From: Rhodococcus erythropolis NBRC 15567
Lineage (GTDB): Bacteria; Actinomycetota; Actinomycetes; Mycobacteriales; Mycobacteriaceae
Direction: 5' to 3'
DNA length: 64,000 nt
Assembly (NCBI RefSeq): GCF_001552595.1
Contig: NZ_BCRM01000005.1
Location: forward strand, 124,001 to 188,000
Of the stretch, positions 40,219 to 51,872 are shown in pieces. How positions within the stretch are numbered: the stretch's first letter is position 1; each line of letters opens with the position of its first letter. The position numbers and the translations under genes were made by a program. The notes below the pieces were generated by a model. The model ran no database searches. It was not told the origin of the DNA and was given only the letters and a program-made list of their open reading frames with translations.

Positions 40219-42027
40219 GTGCTGCGCACACATCTCGCCGGTTCATTGCGACCCGAGCAGGCAGAGCAGACCGTAACGCTCACCGGTTGGGTAGCCAGGC
40301 GTCGTGATCACGGCGGAGTGATCTTCATCGATCTCCGTGATGCATCCGGAGTTGCGCAGGTAGTTTTCCGGGCAGGTGACGTGGCCGAGCAGGCGCACCG
40401 TCTGCGCGCGGAATACTGCGTTCGCGTAACCGGAACGGTCGAGGTTCGCCCCGAGGGCAACCAGAACTTCGAGATCCCCACCGGAGCAATCGAGGTCAAC
40501 GCCACCGAACTCGAGGTTCTCAACGAAAGCGCACCGCTGCCGTTCCAGCTCGACGATCAGGTCGGCGAAGAAGCTCGCCTCAAGTACCGATACCTCGACT
40601 TGCGTCGTGAAGGGCCCGGATCCGCAATTCGCTTGCGTTCCAAGGTAAGTGCTGCAGCGCGCGGCGTTCTCGCGCACCACGAGTTCGTCGAGGTCGAGAC
40701 TCCGACGCTCACGCGTTCGACGCCAGAGGGTGCCCGTGACTTCCTCGTACCGTCACGCCTGCAGCCCGGTAGCTTCTACGCACTGCCGCAGAGCCCGCAG
40801 CTGTTCAAGCAGCTACTCATGGTCGGCGGCATCGAGCGCTACTACCAGATCGCGCGTTGCTACCGCGACGAGGATTTCCGCGCCGATCGTCAGCCCGAGT
40901 TCACTCAGCTCGACATCGAGATGGCTTTCGTCAACCAGGACGACATCATCCTGCTTGCCGAGGAAATCCTGACGGCGCTCTGGAAGCTCGTCGGCCACGA
41001 GATCAAGACGCCGATCGACCGCATGACCTACACCGAGGCAATGCGTCGTTACGGCAGCGACAAGCCGGACCTGCGTTTCGACATCGAACTCGTCGAGTGC
41101 ATGGACTTCTTCAAGGACACGACGTTCCGCGTGTTCCAGGCGGAGTACGTCGGCGCCGTCGTGATGCCCGGCGGTGCAAGCCAGCCGCGCAAGCAACTCG
41201 ACGCCTGGCAGGAATGGGCCAAGCAGCGCGGGGCCAAGGGCCTGGCGTACGTGTTGGTCGGCGAAGACGGCACTCTCGGTGGACCTGTTGCCAAGAACCT
41301 GACCGACGCCGAGCGTGAGGGCCTGGCCGCCCACGTCGGAGCTCAGCCGGGCGACTGCGTCTTCTTCGCAGCCGGCGCAACGAAGCCGATGCGCGCCCTT
41401 CTCGGCGCAGCCCGTGGTGAGATCGCCCGCAAGAAGGACCTCATCGATCCCGACGCGTGGGCCTTCGTGTGGATCGTCGACGCTCCGATGTTCGAGCCGA
41501 CCGCCGACGCCACTGCATCCGGTGACGTTGCGCTCGGCCACTCCGCCTGGACCGCCGTGCACCATGCGTTCACGTCGCCGAAGCCGGAGTTCTTCGACAC
41601 GTTCGACACCGATCCGGATTCCGCTCTGGCCTACGCCTACGACATCGTCTGCAACGGCAACGAGATCGGCGGCGGCAGTATTCGTATCCACCGCAAGGAC
41701 ATTCAGGAACGAGTGTTCAAGGTGATGGGCATCTCCGAGGAAGAGGCGCAGGAGCAGTTCGGCTTCCTTCTCGACGCCTTCGCCTTCGGCGCGCCTCCGC
41801 ACGGCGGAATTGCTTTCGGCTGGGACCGCATCACCGCGCTCCTCGCCGGCATGGATTCCATCCGTGAGGTCATCGCGTTCCCGAAGTCCGGTGGCGGCGT
41901 CGACCCGCTGACGGATGCTCCGGCACCGATTTCTGCGCAGCAGCGCAAGGAATCGGGTATTGACGCGAAGCCCGAGAAGAAGTCAGAGGACAAGAAGTCC
42001 GAAGGCGACACCGCCGAAGCCAAGTAG
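40219..42027 (+). CDS. aspS: Aspartyl-tRNA synthetase
   Basis: This 602-residue class II synthetase starts at GTG 40219, behind AAAGGAA. It has an anticodon-binding OB domain (about 1-110), motif 2 ([13 protein letters not shown]), the bacterial GAD insertion (about 290-420) and motif 3 ([10 protein letters not shown]). It charges tRNA-Asp and, in actinobacteria, usually also tRNA-Asn for later amidation. The C-terminal 25 residues are a charged Lys/Glu-rich tail ([11 protein letters not shown]), a common extra in this group. Confidence 0.97.
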   Translation: MLRTHLAGSLRPEQAEQTVTLTGWVARRRDHGGVIFIDLRDASGVAQVVFRAGDVAEQAHRLRAEYCVRVTGTVEVRPEGNQNFEIPTGAIEVNATELEVLNESAPLPFQLDDQVGEEARLKYRYLDLRREGPGSAIRLRSKVSAAARGVLAHHEFVEVETPTLTRSTPEGARDFLVPSRLQPGSFYALPQSPQLFKQLLMVGGIERYYQIARCYRDEDFRADRQPEFTQLDIEMAFVNQDDIILLAEEILTALWKLVGHEIKTPIDRMTYTEAMRRYGSDKPDLRFDIELVECMDFFKDTTFRVFQAEYVGAVVMPGGASQPRKQLDAWQEWAKQRGAKGLAYVLVGEDGTLGGPVAKNLTDAEREGLAAHVGAQPGDCVFFAAGATKPMRALLGAARGEIARKKDLIDPDAWAFVWIVDAPMFEPTADATASGDVALGHSAWTAVHHAFTSPKPEFFDTFDTDPDSALAYAYDIVCNGNEIGGGSIRIHRKDIQERVFKVMGISEEEAQEQFGFLLDAFAFGAPPHGGIAFGWDRITALLAGMDSIREVIAFPKSGGGVDPLTDAPAPISAQQRKESGIDAKPEKKSEDKKSEGDTAEAK

Positions 42028-42045
42028 AGCCGACACCGGATCGCC

Positions 42046-43011
42046 ATGCTGCATTTGCGGGTGATCTGCCCGACCGAGCGCACCGAGCAAGTTCTCGGTG
42101 TGCTCGCGTCGCAGCGGGGCGCGACACACATCGTCGTATTACGTGATGTCGCGGTTCATCCCGCCGGCGACATGGTGGAGGCCGACGTCGCCCGTGAGGC
42201 GGCCAACGACGTCGTCGATGCTCTGACGGCTCTCGGCGTCGCCGAGGACGGCGGAATGACGCTCGTACCAGTCGAGACGGTGTTGTCGGCGGCGGCGCGC
42301 AAAGCTGAGCGCGACGTGCCGGGTGATCCCGCGGATTCCGTCGTGTGGGAGGAATTGCTGTCCCGCACTCGGGAAGAATCAACTCTCAACGGATTGTTCG
42401 TCGCGTTCCTGACGATCGCATGTCTGCTCGCGGCAATCGGCGTTGTCACCGACTCTCAGATCACGATCGTGGGCGCCATGGTCGTCGGCCCGGAGTTCGG
42501 GCCGCTGGCCGCGCTGGCTGTGGCACTCGTACGGCGGGATCGACGGTTGCGTCGACGTTCGATTCTCGCGCTCGCCGTCGGATTCCCCATCGCGATGGGC
42601 GTGACTCTCGCCGCAACGTTCGTGGTGAAGTTCTTCGGGTGGATGGACGTCGTGAGTCTCGAATCGCTCCACGAGGTCGATTTCGTCTACAAGGTCGGGC
42701 CCATCTCGTTTGTCGTCGCGCTTCTTGCCGGTGCGGCTGGGATGCTGGCACTCGTCTCGTCGAAGTCCGCTGCCTTGGTCGGAGTGTTCATCTCCGTCAC
42801 CACGGTTCCTGCCGCCGGTTTCGCGGTGGTTGCGGCAGCAAACGGCGAATGGCGGATCGCCGGGTTGTCGTCGCTGCAACTGGCTGTCAACCTGGTCGGG
42901 ATCGTCACTGCCTGCGTGCTCGTCCTCTGGGTCAGAACCCGGGCCGACGAGGAATTCGAAGCAGCGTTGAAAGGCATTTCTCGATTTGTCGACGAGGACA
43001 AAACTCCATGA
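42046..43011 (+). CDS. DUF389 family membrane protein
   Basis: This is a 321-residue protein. A ferredoxin-like N-terminal domain (LHLRVICPTERTEQVLGVL, about 1-80) leads into a membrane domain with six or more segments and the family motif IVGAMVVGPEFGPLAALAVAL (about 142-162). Function is unproven; a transporter or channel role is often guessed. ATG 42046 is 18 bases after the aspS stop, so it probably shares the aspS transcript. A weak hairpin (TTCTGCT / AGCAGAA, 43028-43048) follows it. Confidence 0.88.
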   Translation: MLHLRVICPTERTEQVLGVLASQRGATHIVVLRDVAVHPAGDMVEADVAREAANDVVDALTALGVAEDGGMTLVPVETVLSAAARKAERDVPGDPADSVVWEELLSRTREESTLNGLFVAFLTIACLLAAIGVVTDSQITIVGAMVVGPEFGPLAALAVALVRRDRRLRRRSILALAVGFPIAMGVTLAATFVVKFFGWMDVVSLESLHEVDFVYKVGPISFVVALLAGAAGMLALVSSKSAALVGVFISVTTVPAAGFAVVAAANGEWRIAGLSSLQLAVNLVGIVTACVLVLWVRTRADEEFEAALKGISRFVDEDKTP

Positions 43012-43202
43012 CATCGCCGGTTCGGAGTTCTGCTCACCGACAGCAGAATTCTCGCGAGACCTGTGTGCCGGTGTGGCGATTAGGGACTTTTGTCATCACC
43101 GCAGGTAGACGGCAATTTCTGTCGCTGTGAGAGCTTGAATTCGCCGCTGTGAGTGGATGAGCTGGGCATGATCGGAGTCACTAACGGGTAAGTTGGTCGG
43201 TG

Positions 43203-44384
43203 ATGACCGCATTACTGGCAGACCCCGTTTCCGAAGTCGTCGCAGCTGCTGAGCAGTTGCTGACACGCCGCACAGGGGCACCCGTAACCCTGGTGGATCC
43301 AGTCGATCTCGGGGGGAGTGGCCGCACCGTCGTGCTGCGCGTACGTGTCGCCGAGAACCCGTTCTCCCTGCCTCGAACGCTGGTGATCAAGCAGGTCCGC
43401 GACAACTTTCAGGGAGCCACCAAAACCGCGATTGCGCTCCCCGCCGCGTCTGAAGGTGACTTCGACGTCGAGACCGCTTTCCTTCGTGAAGCGGTGTCGT
43501 ATCAGTTCGCCAACGCGCTTGCCAAGGACGCACGCCCCGGCGCAGAACTGTTGGCGTCCGACCTCGATGCTCGCCTCTTGATCCTGAGTGATCTCGGCGA
43601 CGCCACCGCAATCAGCGTCCGCCTCGAAGACTCCGACCCGGACACCGTCACTCACACGCTGATGGCCATGGCGCAGGCCATGGGGCGCATGCACGCCGCG
43701 ACCGTCGGCCGTGAGGACGACTTCACCGCACTGCTGCGTCGAGCCGAGGTCGCCCATTGCTCCGATGAAGTGGCGGATCAGGTGGGACGAGCAGTGGCCC
43801 GTGTTCCCGCGATGTTGGTGGAAAGTCTCGGCATCGATGTGAGTTCGGACATTCTCGAGCAGGTTCGGCACGCGCAGACACTGTTCAGTGGCGGTCGATT
43901 CCGCGCCTTCAGTCCGTCGGACCTGTGCCCAGACAACATCATCGTCAACGACGACGGCGTGCAGTTCCTCGACTACGAGTGGGGTGGCTACCGCGACGCC
44001 CTCCTCGACATCACCTACGCGTTGGTGTCGTTCCCCGGTTGCCTGTGCAACATCGACCTGACCGAAGAGCGGGCGTCGGCGATGGTCGATGCCTGGCGGG
44101 CCGAGGTCGTCGGGATGTGGCCGGCCCTGGCCGACGAGGCCGAATTGGGGCGCAGGATCGTCGAGGCCCAACTTATCTGGGTCTGGCTCAGCACCTATCT
44201 GTACCTGCCCGAGGATCATTCACGTATCGCCGCTGTCCGCGAGCACTATCTCTCGATTCCACGGGCCGACGCACTGGTGGGACGCTGGGCAAGACTCGCG
44301 CGTTCGGCGAAGCTCGCCGGCAACGACGCCGTCGAGGCACACGCCCGCGACGTCGTGGCGGCGCTGCGCACCGAGTTCAGTTGA
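43203..44384 (+). CDS. Phosphotransferase-family (APH-like) protein with altered catalytic loop
   Basis: This 393-residue cytoplasmic protein has the aminoglycoside-phosphotransferase/choline-kinase fold. The ATP-binding Lys is in LPRTLVIKQVRD, and the catalytic loop reads SPSDLCPDNIIV, with FLDYEWGGYRD as the metal loop. The usual HGD start is PSD here, so the loop His is absent while Asp and Asn remain. It may still be active; the substrate is unknown. TAAGTT (43189-43194) could be a -10 for a leaderless message at ATG 43203. The 191-base gap before it shows nothing else clear. Confidence 0.78.
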   Translation: MTALLADPVSEVVAAAEQLLTRRTGAPVTLVDPVDLGGSGRTVVLRVRVAENPFSLPRTLVIKQVRDNFQGATKTAIALPAASEGDFDVETAFLREAVSYQFANALAKDARPGAELLASDLDARLLILSDLGDATAISVRLEDSDPDTVTHTLMAMAQAMGRMHAATVGREDDFTALLRRAEVAHCSDEVADQVGRAVARVPAMLVESLGIDVSSDILEQVRHAQTLFSGGRFRAFSPSDLCPDNIIVNDDGVQFLDYEWGGYRDALLDITYALVSFPGCLCNIDLTEERASAMVDAWRAEVVGMWPALADEAELGRRIVEAQLIWVWLSTYLYLPEDHSRIAAVREHYLSIPRADALVGRWARLARSAKLAGNDAVEAHARDVVAALRTEFS

Positions 44385-44406
44385 GTCTCTGACTGATCAC
44401 ACGCAG

Positions 44407-44442
44407 AAGGGCGCCCGTGCATGCAGCACGAGCGCCCTTTTT
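44407..44442. terminator. Hairpin terminator after the phosphotransferase gene
   Basis: AAGGGCGC pairs with GCGCCCTT and CGTGC with GCACG around a short loop, followed by a T-run. It lies between convergent genes and can serve both. Confidence 0.88.
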
Positions 44443-44453
44443 CGGTAGTCCGC

Positions 44454-44834
44454 TCAGTTGTCGGAGACCAGATCGTTCTCGGACAGGTCCGTCGCCGCGA
44501 GGGCCGTCGCCAGATCAGGATGGCGGAACGTCGACGTCACCTGGTCGGCCACGACTCGGAAAGCCGAGGCCAGGGTCGCGGACTTGTCCGGTTCGGCCGC
44601 CCACGTTGCGGTCTGTTCGACGACGACCACGCCGTGGTGGACGTACATCTTCCCGGGGACGAGCGTGATGCCGGCGTTGGTGGCCCACTCGCGCAGGGCA
44701 GCGAGTCCCTGGCTCGCGCCCTTGGGGCCGCCTACCTCGATGTCGTCACTCGACAACTGCAGAAGTGTGTCGATGTCTTGGGAGTTGAGTGCATCGTGCC
44801 ACGCGAGGACGGTGGCGATCTCGGAGGTGCTCAT
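44454..44834 (-). CDS. SnoaL/NTF2-like small protein
   Basis: This is a 126-residue single-domain protein with the pattern MSTSEIATVLAWHDALNSQD (first helix), IEVGGPKGASQGLAALREW and a run of strands ending TSTFRHPDL, typical of the SnoaL-like/NTF2 fold. The fold hosts both enzymes and binding proteins, so no function can be assigned. It is divergent from rarA with 96 bases between starts. Confidence 0.78.
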   Translation of the reverse strand: MSTSEIATVLAWHDALNSQDIDTLLQLSSDDIEVGGPKGASQGLAALREWATNAGITLVPGKMYVHHGVVVVEQTATWAAEPDKSATLASAFRVVADQVTSTFRHPDLATALAATDLSENDLVSDN

Positions 44835-44930
44835 GGCGACAACGCTATTACAGCGCCTTTGCCGAGGACGTGAGGGCTGGCGGAACCGAGGGTTGTGTCA
44901 AGCGTCGGTGGTCTCTAGTAGCGTCGATTC

Positions 44931-46370
44931 GTGAGCGATTGGCAAGCGGAAGACAGTGTGGGGGCGAAAGACGGCGTGGTGGCGGAAGACGGCCTGTTCG
45001 AGGCAACTCCGGAGGAATCCGCGATCGTCGACGAACCCGATGTCGTGTCTGTCGCCGAGCGTGCATTGTCCTCGGTGCCGCCTGGAGCTCCTCTGGCCGT
45101 CCGCATGCGTCCCCTCGCCCTCGGTGAAGTTGTCGGTCAACAGCACCTGCTCGGCCCTGGTGCTCCGCTGCGCAGAATGGTCGAGGGGTCCGGCGCCGCA
45201 TCGGTTCTCCTGTACGGACCTCCCGGCACCGGCAAGACCACGCTCGCCTCGTTGATCTCGGGCGCTACCGGCCGTCGGTTCGAGGCACTGTCTGCCCTGT
45301 CCGCCGGCGTCAAGGAAGTCCGCGGTGTCATCGAACTTGCCCGCCGCCGTCTGCTGAACGGCGAACAGACCGTCTTGTTCATCGACGAGGTCCATCGTTT
45401 CTCCAAGACCCAGCAGGACGCCTTGCTCGCCGCGGTCGAGAACCGGATCGTGCTCCTGGTCGGCGCGACCACCGAGAACCCGTCCTTCTCGGTCGTCTCC
45501 GCGCTGTTGTCGCGCTCGTTGGTCCTGCAACTGCAATCGCTCACCGCTGCGGATGTCCAGGAACTGCTCGAGCGTGCGGTCGCCGACGAGCGCGGGTTCG
45601 GGGGAGCGATCGCGATCGACGACGACGCGATGGAACACCTCGTTCGTCTGGCGGCCGGTGACGCACGCCGAGCCCTGACGGCACTCGAGGCCGCTGCCGG
45701 AGCTGCACTGGACACGGCCGGTGACTCTTCGGGCCCGGTGGTGCTCGACCTCGCGACCGTCGAGGCCAGTGTCGACAAGGCCGCGGTTCGGTACGACCGT
45801 GCCGGAGATCAGCACTACGACGTCATCAGCGCCTTCATCAAGAGCATTCGCGGCTCCGACGTCGATGCCGCCCTGCACTACCTCGCTCGGATGCTGACCG
45901 CGGGCGAAGACCCTCGTTTCATCGCGAGGCGTCTGGTGGTTCATGCCAGCGAGGACATCGGCATGGCGGACCCGATGGCGCTGCAGACTGCCACCGCCGC
46001 TGCCCAGGCAGTGCAGCTGATCGGTATGCCGGAGGCTCGTCTGGCGCTGGCACAGGCCACCATTCATCTGGCGACGGCTCCCAAATCGGGTGCGGTGATC
46101 GCCGCTCTCGGTGCAGCCATGGCCGACGTGGCCGCCGGAAAATCCGGACTGGTACCGCCGCATCTGCGTGACGGGCACTACAAGGGTGCCGAGCAATTGG
46201 GCAACGCAGTCGGATACAAGTACCCGCACGACACACGTGATGGTGTTCTGCGGCAACAGTATCCACCGGACGATCTGGTGGGTGTCGACTATTACCAGCC
46301 CACCGCACACGGCAACGAGCGAGAGATCGCCGATCGGGTGAGCAAACTCCGCCGAATCGTTCGTGGCTGA
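44931..46370 (+). CDS. rarA: Replication-associated recombination protein A (MgsA/RarA)
   Basis: This is a 479-residue AAA+ ATPase with Walker [11 protein letters not shown] (about 93-102), Walker [11 protein letters not shown] and sensor 1 GATTENPSF, followed by the RarA-specific tetramerisation region ([19 protein letters not shown]). It acts at stalled forks with SSB. The N-terminal acidic lead of about 40 residues is longer than in E. coli. GTG 44931 follows a TAGTAG -10-like element at proper distance and may be leaderless. Confidence 0.95.
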   Translation: MSDWQAEDSVGAKDGVVAEDGLFEATPEESAIVDEPDVVSVAERALSSVPPGAPLAVRMRPLALGEVVGQQHLLGPGAPLRRMVEGSGAASVLLYGPPGTGKTTLASLISGATGRRFEALSALSAGVKEVRGVIELARRRLLNGEQTVLFIDEVHRFSKTQQDALLAAVENRIVLLVGATTENPSFSVVSALLSRSLVLQLQSLTAADVQELLERAVADERGFGGAIAIDDDAMEHLVRLAAGDARRALTALEAAAGAALDTAGDSSGPVVLDLATVEASVDKAAVRYDRAGDQHYDVISAFIKSIRGSDVDAALHYLARMLTAGEDPRFIARRLVVHASEDIGMADPMALQTATAAAQAVQLIGMPEARLALAQATIHLATAPKSGAVIAALGAAMADVAAGKSGLVPPHLRDGHYKGAEQLGNAVGYKYPHDTRDGVLRQQYPPDDLVGVDYYQPTAHGNEREIADRVSKLRRIVRG

Positions 46371-46447
46371 CGCCTGCCAGGTTCCACCGGTCGACGCGTT
46401 AGTCTGGACACCCATAGCTCGACGCTCTTGAAGGTAAGGACCGGTTA

Positions 46448-49120
46448 GTGCAAACCCACGAGATCCGCAGGCGATTCCTCGACCACTTCGTCAAGGCCGG
46501 CCACACCGAGGTGCCCAGCGCCTCGCTGATTCTCGACGACCCGAACCTTCTGTTCGTCAACGCGGGCATGGTTCCGTTCGTGCCGTTCTTCCTCGGGCAG
46601 CAGACGCCGTCCTATTCGCGCGCGACGTCTGTGCAGAAGTGTGTCCGCACCCTGGACATCGAAGAGGTCGGCATCACCACCCGCCACAACACCTTCTTCC
46701 AGATGGCGGGCAACTTCTCCTTCGGTGACTACTTCAAGAAGGAAGCCATCTCCCACGCCTGGCAGTTGCTGACAGGTTCGGTCGAGGACGGCGGATACGG
46801 CATCGATCCCACGCGCTTGTGGGCAACCGTCTATCTCGACGACGACGAAGCGTTCTCGATCTGGCGCGACGAGGTCGGTGTGCCCGAAGAGCGCATCCAG
46901 CGCCGCGGCATGAAGGACAACTACTGGTCCATGGGCATTCCCGGACCGTGCGGCCCCTGCTCGGAGATCTTCTACGACCGCGGCGCCGAGTACGGCGTCG
47001 AGGGTGGCCCGGAAGCCGACGAGGATCGCTACATCGAGATCTGGAACCTCGTGTTCATGCAGAACGAGCGCGGCGAGGGCACCAACAAGGGCGACTACCC
47101 GATCCTCGGACCGCTGCCGAAGAAGAACATCGACACCGGCATGGGCGTCGAGCGCGTTGCGTTCCTCCTGCAGGGCGTCGAAAACGTCTACGAGACAGAC
47201 CTTCTCCGCCCCGTCATCGACAAGGCCGCCGAACTGACCGGCAGCGTGTACGGGACCGATCACACTTCTGACGTCCGTTTCCGCGTCATCGCCGACCACG
47301 CACGCACCGCCGCGATGTTGATCGCCGACGGTGTGAACCCCGGCAACTACGGCCGCGGATACGTCCTGCGCCGGTTGCTGCGTCGTATCGTGCGCTCGGC
47401 CAAACTGCTCGGCAGCGAGCAGCCCACCATGCGCGAGTTCATGATCGTCGTCCGCGACACGATGGCGCCGTCGTACCCGGTTCTGGAAACCGACTTCACG
47501 CGCATCGAGAACGTTGCCGTCGGTGAGGAGACCGCGTTCCTCAAGACGCTGGCGTCGGGTTCGGCCCTGTTCGAGAATGCTGCCGAGACGGTCAAGTCGT
47601 CCGGAAAGTCGGTCATCGCCGGCGATCAGGCGTTTGCACTGCACGACACCTACGGCTTCCCGATCGACCTCACGCTCGAAATGGCGTCCGAGGCCGGTCT
47701 CACCGTCGACGAAGACGGTTTCCGCACGCTCATGGCCGAGCAGCGCAAGCGCGCCAAGGACGACGCTCAAGCGCGCAAGCACGCGCATGCGGACCTCACG
47801 GTCTACAAGGAACTGCTCGATCGAGGTGCCACCGAGTTCACCGGTTTCGACGAGCTCGTCTCCGAGGCTCACGTCCTCGCACTGATCGTCGACGGCGTCC
47901 GTGTCCCGGTAGCGAAGGCCGGTCAGGACGTCGAGGTAATCCTCGACCGCAGCCCGCTCTACGCCGAGTCCGGTGGACAGATCGCCGACATCGGTTCGCT
48001 CACCGCGCCGGGCCTCGAAGCCAAGGTCAACGACGTGCAGAAGATCGCCAAGAAGGTCTGGACGCACAAGGTGACGGTGCAGAAGGGCGAGATCACCGAG
48101 GGCGACGTCGTGCTCGCGCACGTCGACGCCGAGTGGCGCAAGGGTGCAACCCAGGGGCACTCCGGTACCCACATGGTGCACGCGGCGCTGCGTCAGGTGC
48201 TCGGCCCCAACGCGGTGCAGGCGGGCTCGCTCAACAAGCCGGGCTACCTCCGCTTCGACTTCTCCTGGCAGGGTGCGCTGTCCGACTCCCAGAAGCAGGA
48301 CATCGAGGCACTCACCAACGAAGCCGTGGCGTCCAACTACGCGGTCAACACATTTGTCACGGATCTCGACAAGGCCAAGGCGATGGGTGCGATGGCACTC
48401 TTCGGTGAGAACTACGGCGACGAGGTTCGTGTCGTCGAAATCGGCGGTCCCTTCTCGATGGAACTGTGCGGCGGTACTCACGTCGGAAGCTCCGCCCAGA
48501 TCGGTCAGGTCACGCTGCTCGGTGAGCAGTCGGTCGGCTCCGGAATCCGACGCGTCGAGGCGTACGTCGGTTTGGACTCCTACCGCTACCTCGCCAAGGA
48601 ACGCGCTCTCCTCGCCGGACTCTCCTCCTCACTGAAGGTTCCTTCGGAAGAGGTACCCGCCCGCGTCGAGGCGCTCGTCGAGCGACTCAAGGTGGCCGAG
48701 AAGGAACTCGAGCAGACCAAGGCCAAGGCTGTGCTGGCGTCGGCAGGCGAGTACGTCGCCAAGGCCAAGCGCATCGGTAGCGTCCTGGTCATTGCCGAGC
48801 CTGCTCCCGCGGGAGTCGGCGGCAACGATCTGCGCAGCCTCGTCACGGACATCAAGGGCCGACTCGGCTCCGAACCCGCCGTCGTAGCTCTCCTCGGTGA
48901 CGTCGACGGCAAGGTCCCGTTCGTGGTCGCATCCAGCAAGGCGGCCCAGGGTCTCGGTGTGAAGGCCGGCGAGCTTGTCGCGTCCTTCGGTCCCAAGATC
49001 GGTGGCCGCGGCGGCGGAAAGCCCGACATGGCCCAGGGCTCGGGTTCGGACTCTGCCGGAATCCCGGCGGCGCTCGATGCGATCCGGGACAGAGTCGGAG
49101 AGCTGGCGGGCGGCAGCTGA
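46448..49120 (+). CDS. alaS: Alanyl-tRNA synthetase
   Basis: This 890-residue class II enzyme is complete. The catalytic core starts [15 protein letters not shown] with motif FVNAGMVPF. The tRNA-recognition and editing domain has the zinc-binding HSGTHMVH (about residues 574-581) and CGGTHV. The C-terminal C-Ala domain includes the late [13 protein letters not shown]. The GTG start lies behind AAGGTAAGGACC. It is the first gene of a tight operon continuing to ruvX (two bases), mltG and aroE. Confidence 0.97.
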   Translation: MQTHEIRRRFLDHFVKAGHTEVPSASLILDDPNLLFVNAGMVPFVPFFLGQQTPSYSRATSVQKCVRTLDIEEVGITTRHNTFFQMAGNFSFGDYFKKEAISHAWQLLTGSVEDGGYGIDPTRLWATVYLDDDEAFSIWRDEVGVPEERIQRRGMKDNYWSMGIPGPCGPCSEIFYDRGAEYGVEGGPEADEDRYIEIWNLVFMQNERGEGTNKGDYPILGPLPKKNIDTGMGVERVAFLLQGVENVYETDLLRPVIDKAAELTGSVYGTDHTSDVRFRVIADHARTAAMLIADGVNPGNYGRGYVLRRLLRRIVRSAKLLGSEQPTMREFMIVVRDTMAPSYPVLETDFTRIENVAVGEETAFLKTLASGSALFENAAETVKSSGKSVIAGDQAFALHDTYGFPIDLTLEMASEAGLTVDEDGFRTLMAEQRKRAKDDAQARKHAHADLTVYKELLDRGATEFTGFDELVSEAHVLALIVDGVRVPVAKAGQDVEVILDRSPLYAESGGQIADIGSLTAPGLEAKVNDVQKIAKKVWTHKVTVQKGEITEGDVVLAHVDAEWRKGATQGHSGTHMVHAALRQVLGPNAVQAGSLNKPGYLRFDFSWQGALSDSQKQDIEALTNEAVASNYAVNTFVTDLDKAKAMGAMALFGENYGDEVRVVEIGGPFSMELCGGTHVGSSAQIGQVTLLGEQSVGSGIRRVEAYVGLDSYRYLAKERALLAGLSSSLKVPSEEVPARVEALVERLKVAEKELEQTKAKAVLASAGEYVAKAKRIGSVLVIAEPAPAGVGGNDLRSLVTDIKGRLGSEPAVVALLGDVDGKVPFVVASSKAAQGLGVKAGELVASFGPKIGGRGGGKPDMAQGSGSDSAGIPAALDAIRDRVGELAGGS

Positions 49121-49122
49121 CG

Positions 49123-49656
49123 GTGGTGGCTACGCAGCAGGGTCCCGATCGCCCCGGCATCGACGACCCTGGTCGCGGGCGGCGCATCGCCATCGACGTC
49201 GGCAGTGTTCGCATCGGCGTCGCGTCAAGCGACCCCGACGGCATCCTCGCGACACCGGTGGAAACGGTTCCACGCTCGAAGGAGCGTGGGCCCGACGCGC
49301 CGGATATCCGGCGCATTATCGCCATCGTGTCCGAATACGAGGCCGTTGAGGTTATCGTCGGACTGCCACAGACGCTGCGCGGTGAGCAAGGTAAAGCCGC
49401 CGGTATCGCGACTGCATTCGCCAAACGACTGCAGCGGGCCGTCGAACCGATCCCGGTGAGATTGTCCGACGAACGACTGACGACCGTCACGGCTGCGCGC
49501 AACCTCCGCGAAAGTGGAGTCAAGGCACGCGGCCAGCGGCCGATGATCGATCAGGCTGCGGCGGTGGAAATCCTGCAAGGCTGGCTGGACGAGCGGAGTA
49601 GAGCTGTGAAACCAGGGGAGTCGTCGAAGGACGCTGCACTGGAGGGCGATCTGTGA
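49123..49656 (+). CDS. ruvX: Holliday junction resolvase-like protein RuvX (YqgF)
   Basis: This is a 177-residue RNase H-like nuclease with [16 protein letters not shown] (first Asp), then [22 protein letters not shown] (Glu) and [11 protein letters not shown] (last Asp). Family members act on Holliday junctions or on 16S rRNA 5' maturation. It starts with GTG two bases after alaS (GTG 49126 also possible), and its stop overlaps the mltG start. Confidence 0.92.
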   Translation: MVATQQGPDRPGIDDPGRGRRIAIDVGSVRIGVASSDPDGILATPVETVPRSKERGPDAPDIRRIIAIVSEYEAVEVIVGLPQTLRGEQGKAAGIATAFAKRLQRAVEPIPVRLSDERLTTVTAARNLRESGVKARGQRPMIDQAAAVEILQGWLDERSRAVKPGESSKDAALEGDL

Positions 49657-50963
49657 ACGCGCGGTGGGATGAGGGCGGCGGAAGCCGGCCCACCAGTTCG
49701 TTCGACTTCGACAACGACGAGACCATGGTCATGCGTGCGTTGCCGCAGAACATCGATCCGCCACACATGTCGCGAGCGGAGGCACGCAAGCAACGCGAAG
49801 CGCGCAACAAGCGCGCCAAGCGAGGTAAGAAGGTTGGTGTTCTCGCTCTCCTGGTGTTGGTGATCGCGGTTCTCGGTGTCGGTGCCTACGGTGCCCTCTG
49901 GTACATGGATCGCAACAAGGCCGCGGAGGACTTCGCCGGCCCGGGCGGCGCACCCGTGGTCATCCAGATCAACAGTGGAGAAACCGCATCGGAGATCGGT
50001 GCGACGCTGGAGGCGAAGAACGTCGTCGCGAGTTCGGCTGCTTTCTACAACGCTGCGATCGCCAATCCGTCGGAGATCCAGAAGGTACAACCCGGCTTCT
50101 ACCAGGTGCCGGTGCAGAGTAGTGCCGCGAGCGCACTCGACAGTTTGGTTGCCCCGGACTCCCGAGTCGGCAGTGTTGTCATCGCCGAAGGGCGTCAGCT
50201 GCACGACAGTTCGGACGCGCAGACGGGCTCGCTCAAGAAGGGCATCTACAACCTCATTTCCGAGGCGAGTTGTGTCGGCCCGGTTTCTGCTCAGAAGTGC
50301 GTCTCGACGGACGAATTGAACACTGCGGGAGCGTCTTCCGATCTGGCTTCGCTCGGCGTGCCGGACTGGGCGATGTCGTCGGTCAAGAGCGTGCCGGACA
50401 AGGACCGTCAGCTCGAAGGCCTGATCGCCGCCAGCAGTTGGGATTTCGATCCCACTGCGACGCCCACCGAGATCCTGCGGTCGTTGGTCGAGGGTAGCGC
50501 CGCCAAGTACGAGGCCACCGGGATTCTGACAGCCGGCAGCGGGGTCGGAATGTCGCCGTACCAGTTGTTGGTGGCAGCGTCGCTGGTCGAGCGTGAGGCA
50601 TTGCCTGGCGACATGGCCAAGGTCGCGCGGGTGATCGTCAACCGACTCGCAGTCGATCAGCCTTTGCAGTTCGACTCCACGGTCAACTACTCACTCGACA
50701 CCACCGAGGTCGCCACGACCGATGCCGACCGTGAGCGCGTCACCCCCTGGAACACGTACGCAATGCCCGGTCTGCCTGCGACGCCTATTGCTTCACCGAG
50801 CATCGACGCGCTGAAGGCCGTGGAATCTCCGGCGGCCGGTGACTGGTTGTACTTCGTCACGATCAACAAGGAAGGCCAGACGCTCTTCACCAAGAGTTAC
50901 GAGGAGCATCTGGCCAACATCGAACTGGCACAGCAAAGTGGGATTCTCGACAGTGGACGGTAG
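49653..50963 (+). CDS. mltG: Endolytic murein transglycosylase MltG
   Basis: This 436-residue membrane-anchored protein has an acidic cytoplasmic N-terminus, then one membrane segment (about 65-88, [20 protein letters not shown]). The extracellular YceG domain has the catalytic Glu in [14 protein letters not shown] (about 312) and the [20 protein letters not shown] segment. It ends growing glycan strands, so it sets their length. It starts at GTG 49653 overlapping ruvX. Its 3' end overlaps the aroE start by 11 bases. Confidence 0.93.
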   Translation: MNARWDEGGGSRPTSSFDFDNDETMVMRALPQNIDPPHMSRAEARKQREARNKRAKRGKKVGVLALLVLVIAVLGVGAYGALWYMDRNKAAEDFAGPGGAPVVIQINSGETASEIGATLEAKNVVASSAAFYNAAIANPSEIQKVQPGFYQVPVQSSAASALDSLVAPDSRVGSVVIAEGRQLHDSSDAQTGSLKKGIYNLISEASCVGPVSAQKCVSTDELNTAGASSDLASLGVPDWAMSSVKSVPDKDRQLEGLIAASSWDFDPTATPTEILRSLVEGSAAKYEATGILTAGSGVGMSPYQLLVAASLVEREALPGDMAKVARVIVNRLAVDQPLQFDSTVNYSLDTTEVATTDADRERVTPWNTYAMPGLPATPIASPSIDALKAVESPAAGDWLYFVTINKEGQTLFTKSYEEHLANIELAQQSGILDSGR

Positions 50964-51792
50964 TACCGCGACTTCGCTCGCGACGCCGCGTAAGGCGGCA
51001 GTTCTCGGAAGCCCGATCGCTCACTCGAAGTCGCCGTTGCTGCACCTTGCTGCGTACGAGGCTTTGGGTCTGAGCGATTGGACCTACGAGCGGATCGAAT
51101 GCACCGGCGAGCAGTTGCCTGCCCTCGTTGACTCACTCGGCCCCGAATGGGTCGGCCTCTCCGTGACGATGCCGGGCAAGATCGCAGCACTCGACTATGC
51201 CACCGAACGCACACCGCGAGCGGTGACCATCGGCTCGGCCAACACCTTGGTTCGCATCGAGGGCGGTTGGCGTGCCGACTGCACGGACGTCGACGGAGTC
51301 AGCGGTGCGTTGATCGCCGGCGGCGTCGGCGATCTCAGCGGCACTTCGGCGGTAGTCGTCGGCGCGGGCGGCACCGCGCGGCCGGCATTGGTCGCGTTGG
51401 CCGACATGGGAGTTCGGGCAGTCACCGTGGTCGCGCGTGATCCGGGACGTGCGTCCGGGGCCGTCGAATGCGGCGGCGCGGTCGGGTTGGAAATTGATCT
51501 GGTCACCTTCGACGACGCACGACTCGGTGGGATCTGTGCCGAATCCTCGGTCTTGGTCAGCACCGTTCCCGCAGAAGCGGCCGCGCCTTTCGCCCAGCAA
51601 CTGGGGAGGGCACGATTTGTCCTCGACGCGATCTACAACCCCTGGCCGACGCCACTCGCTTCGGTTGTCGAGGCGGCTGGTGGCACGGTGATCGGTGGCC
51701 TCGAGATGTTGCTCAATCAGGCCTTCGGGCAGGTAGAGCAGTTCACGGGCAAGCCCGCTCCGCGAGAGGCGATGGCAGCCGCTATCGCTTAG
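50953..51792 (+). CDS. aroE: Shikimate dehydrogenase
   Basis: This is a 279-residue enzyme reducing 3-dehydroshikimate with NADPH. The substrate site has LGSPIAHSKSPLLHLAAY and GLSVTMPGK (catalytic Lys). The nucleotide-binding motif VVGAGGTARPALVAL and a late GGLEMLLNQAFGQ (conserved Gln) complete the family set. The start is GTG 50953 inside the end of mltG, giving VDGSTATS; the longer frame is a shadow. In M. tuberculosis too, aroE sits after the mltG-type gene. Confidence 0.92.
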   Translation: MDGSTATSLATPRKAAVLGSPIAHSKSPLLHLAAYEALGLSDWTYERIECTGEQLPALVDSLGPEWVGLSVTMPGKIAALDYATERTPRAVTIGSANTLVRIEGGWRADCTDVDGVSGALIAGGVGDLSGTSAVVVGAGGTARPALVALADMGVRAVTVVARDPGRASGAVECGGAVGLEIDLVTFDDARLGGICAESSVLVSTVPAEAAAPFAQQLGRARFVLDAIYNPWPTPLASVVEAAGGTVIGGLEMLLNQAFGQVEQFTGKPAPREAMAAAIA

Positions 51793-51872
51793 CTCTGTTC
51801 ACAGTGTCGAGGTAGTCCACAAGGCGATTCGTAGAGTGCCGCTGGTGAACGCCAGACACCAAGCTCGAAACC

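Noticed and set aside
46445..48481. 678-codon open frame antisense to alaS
   Set aside because: It is fully covered by the clear alaS reading frame, has no family motif, and arises from GC-rich third-codon bias.
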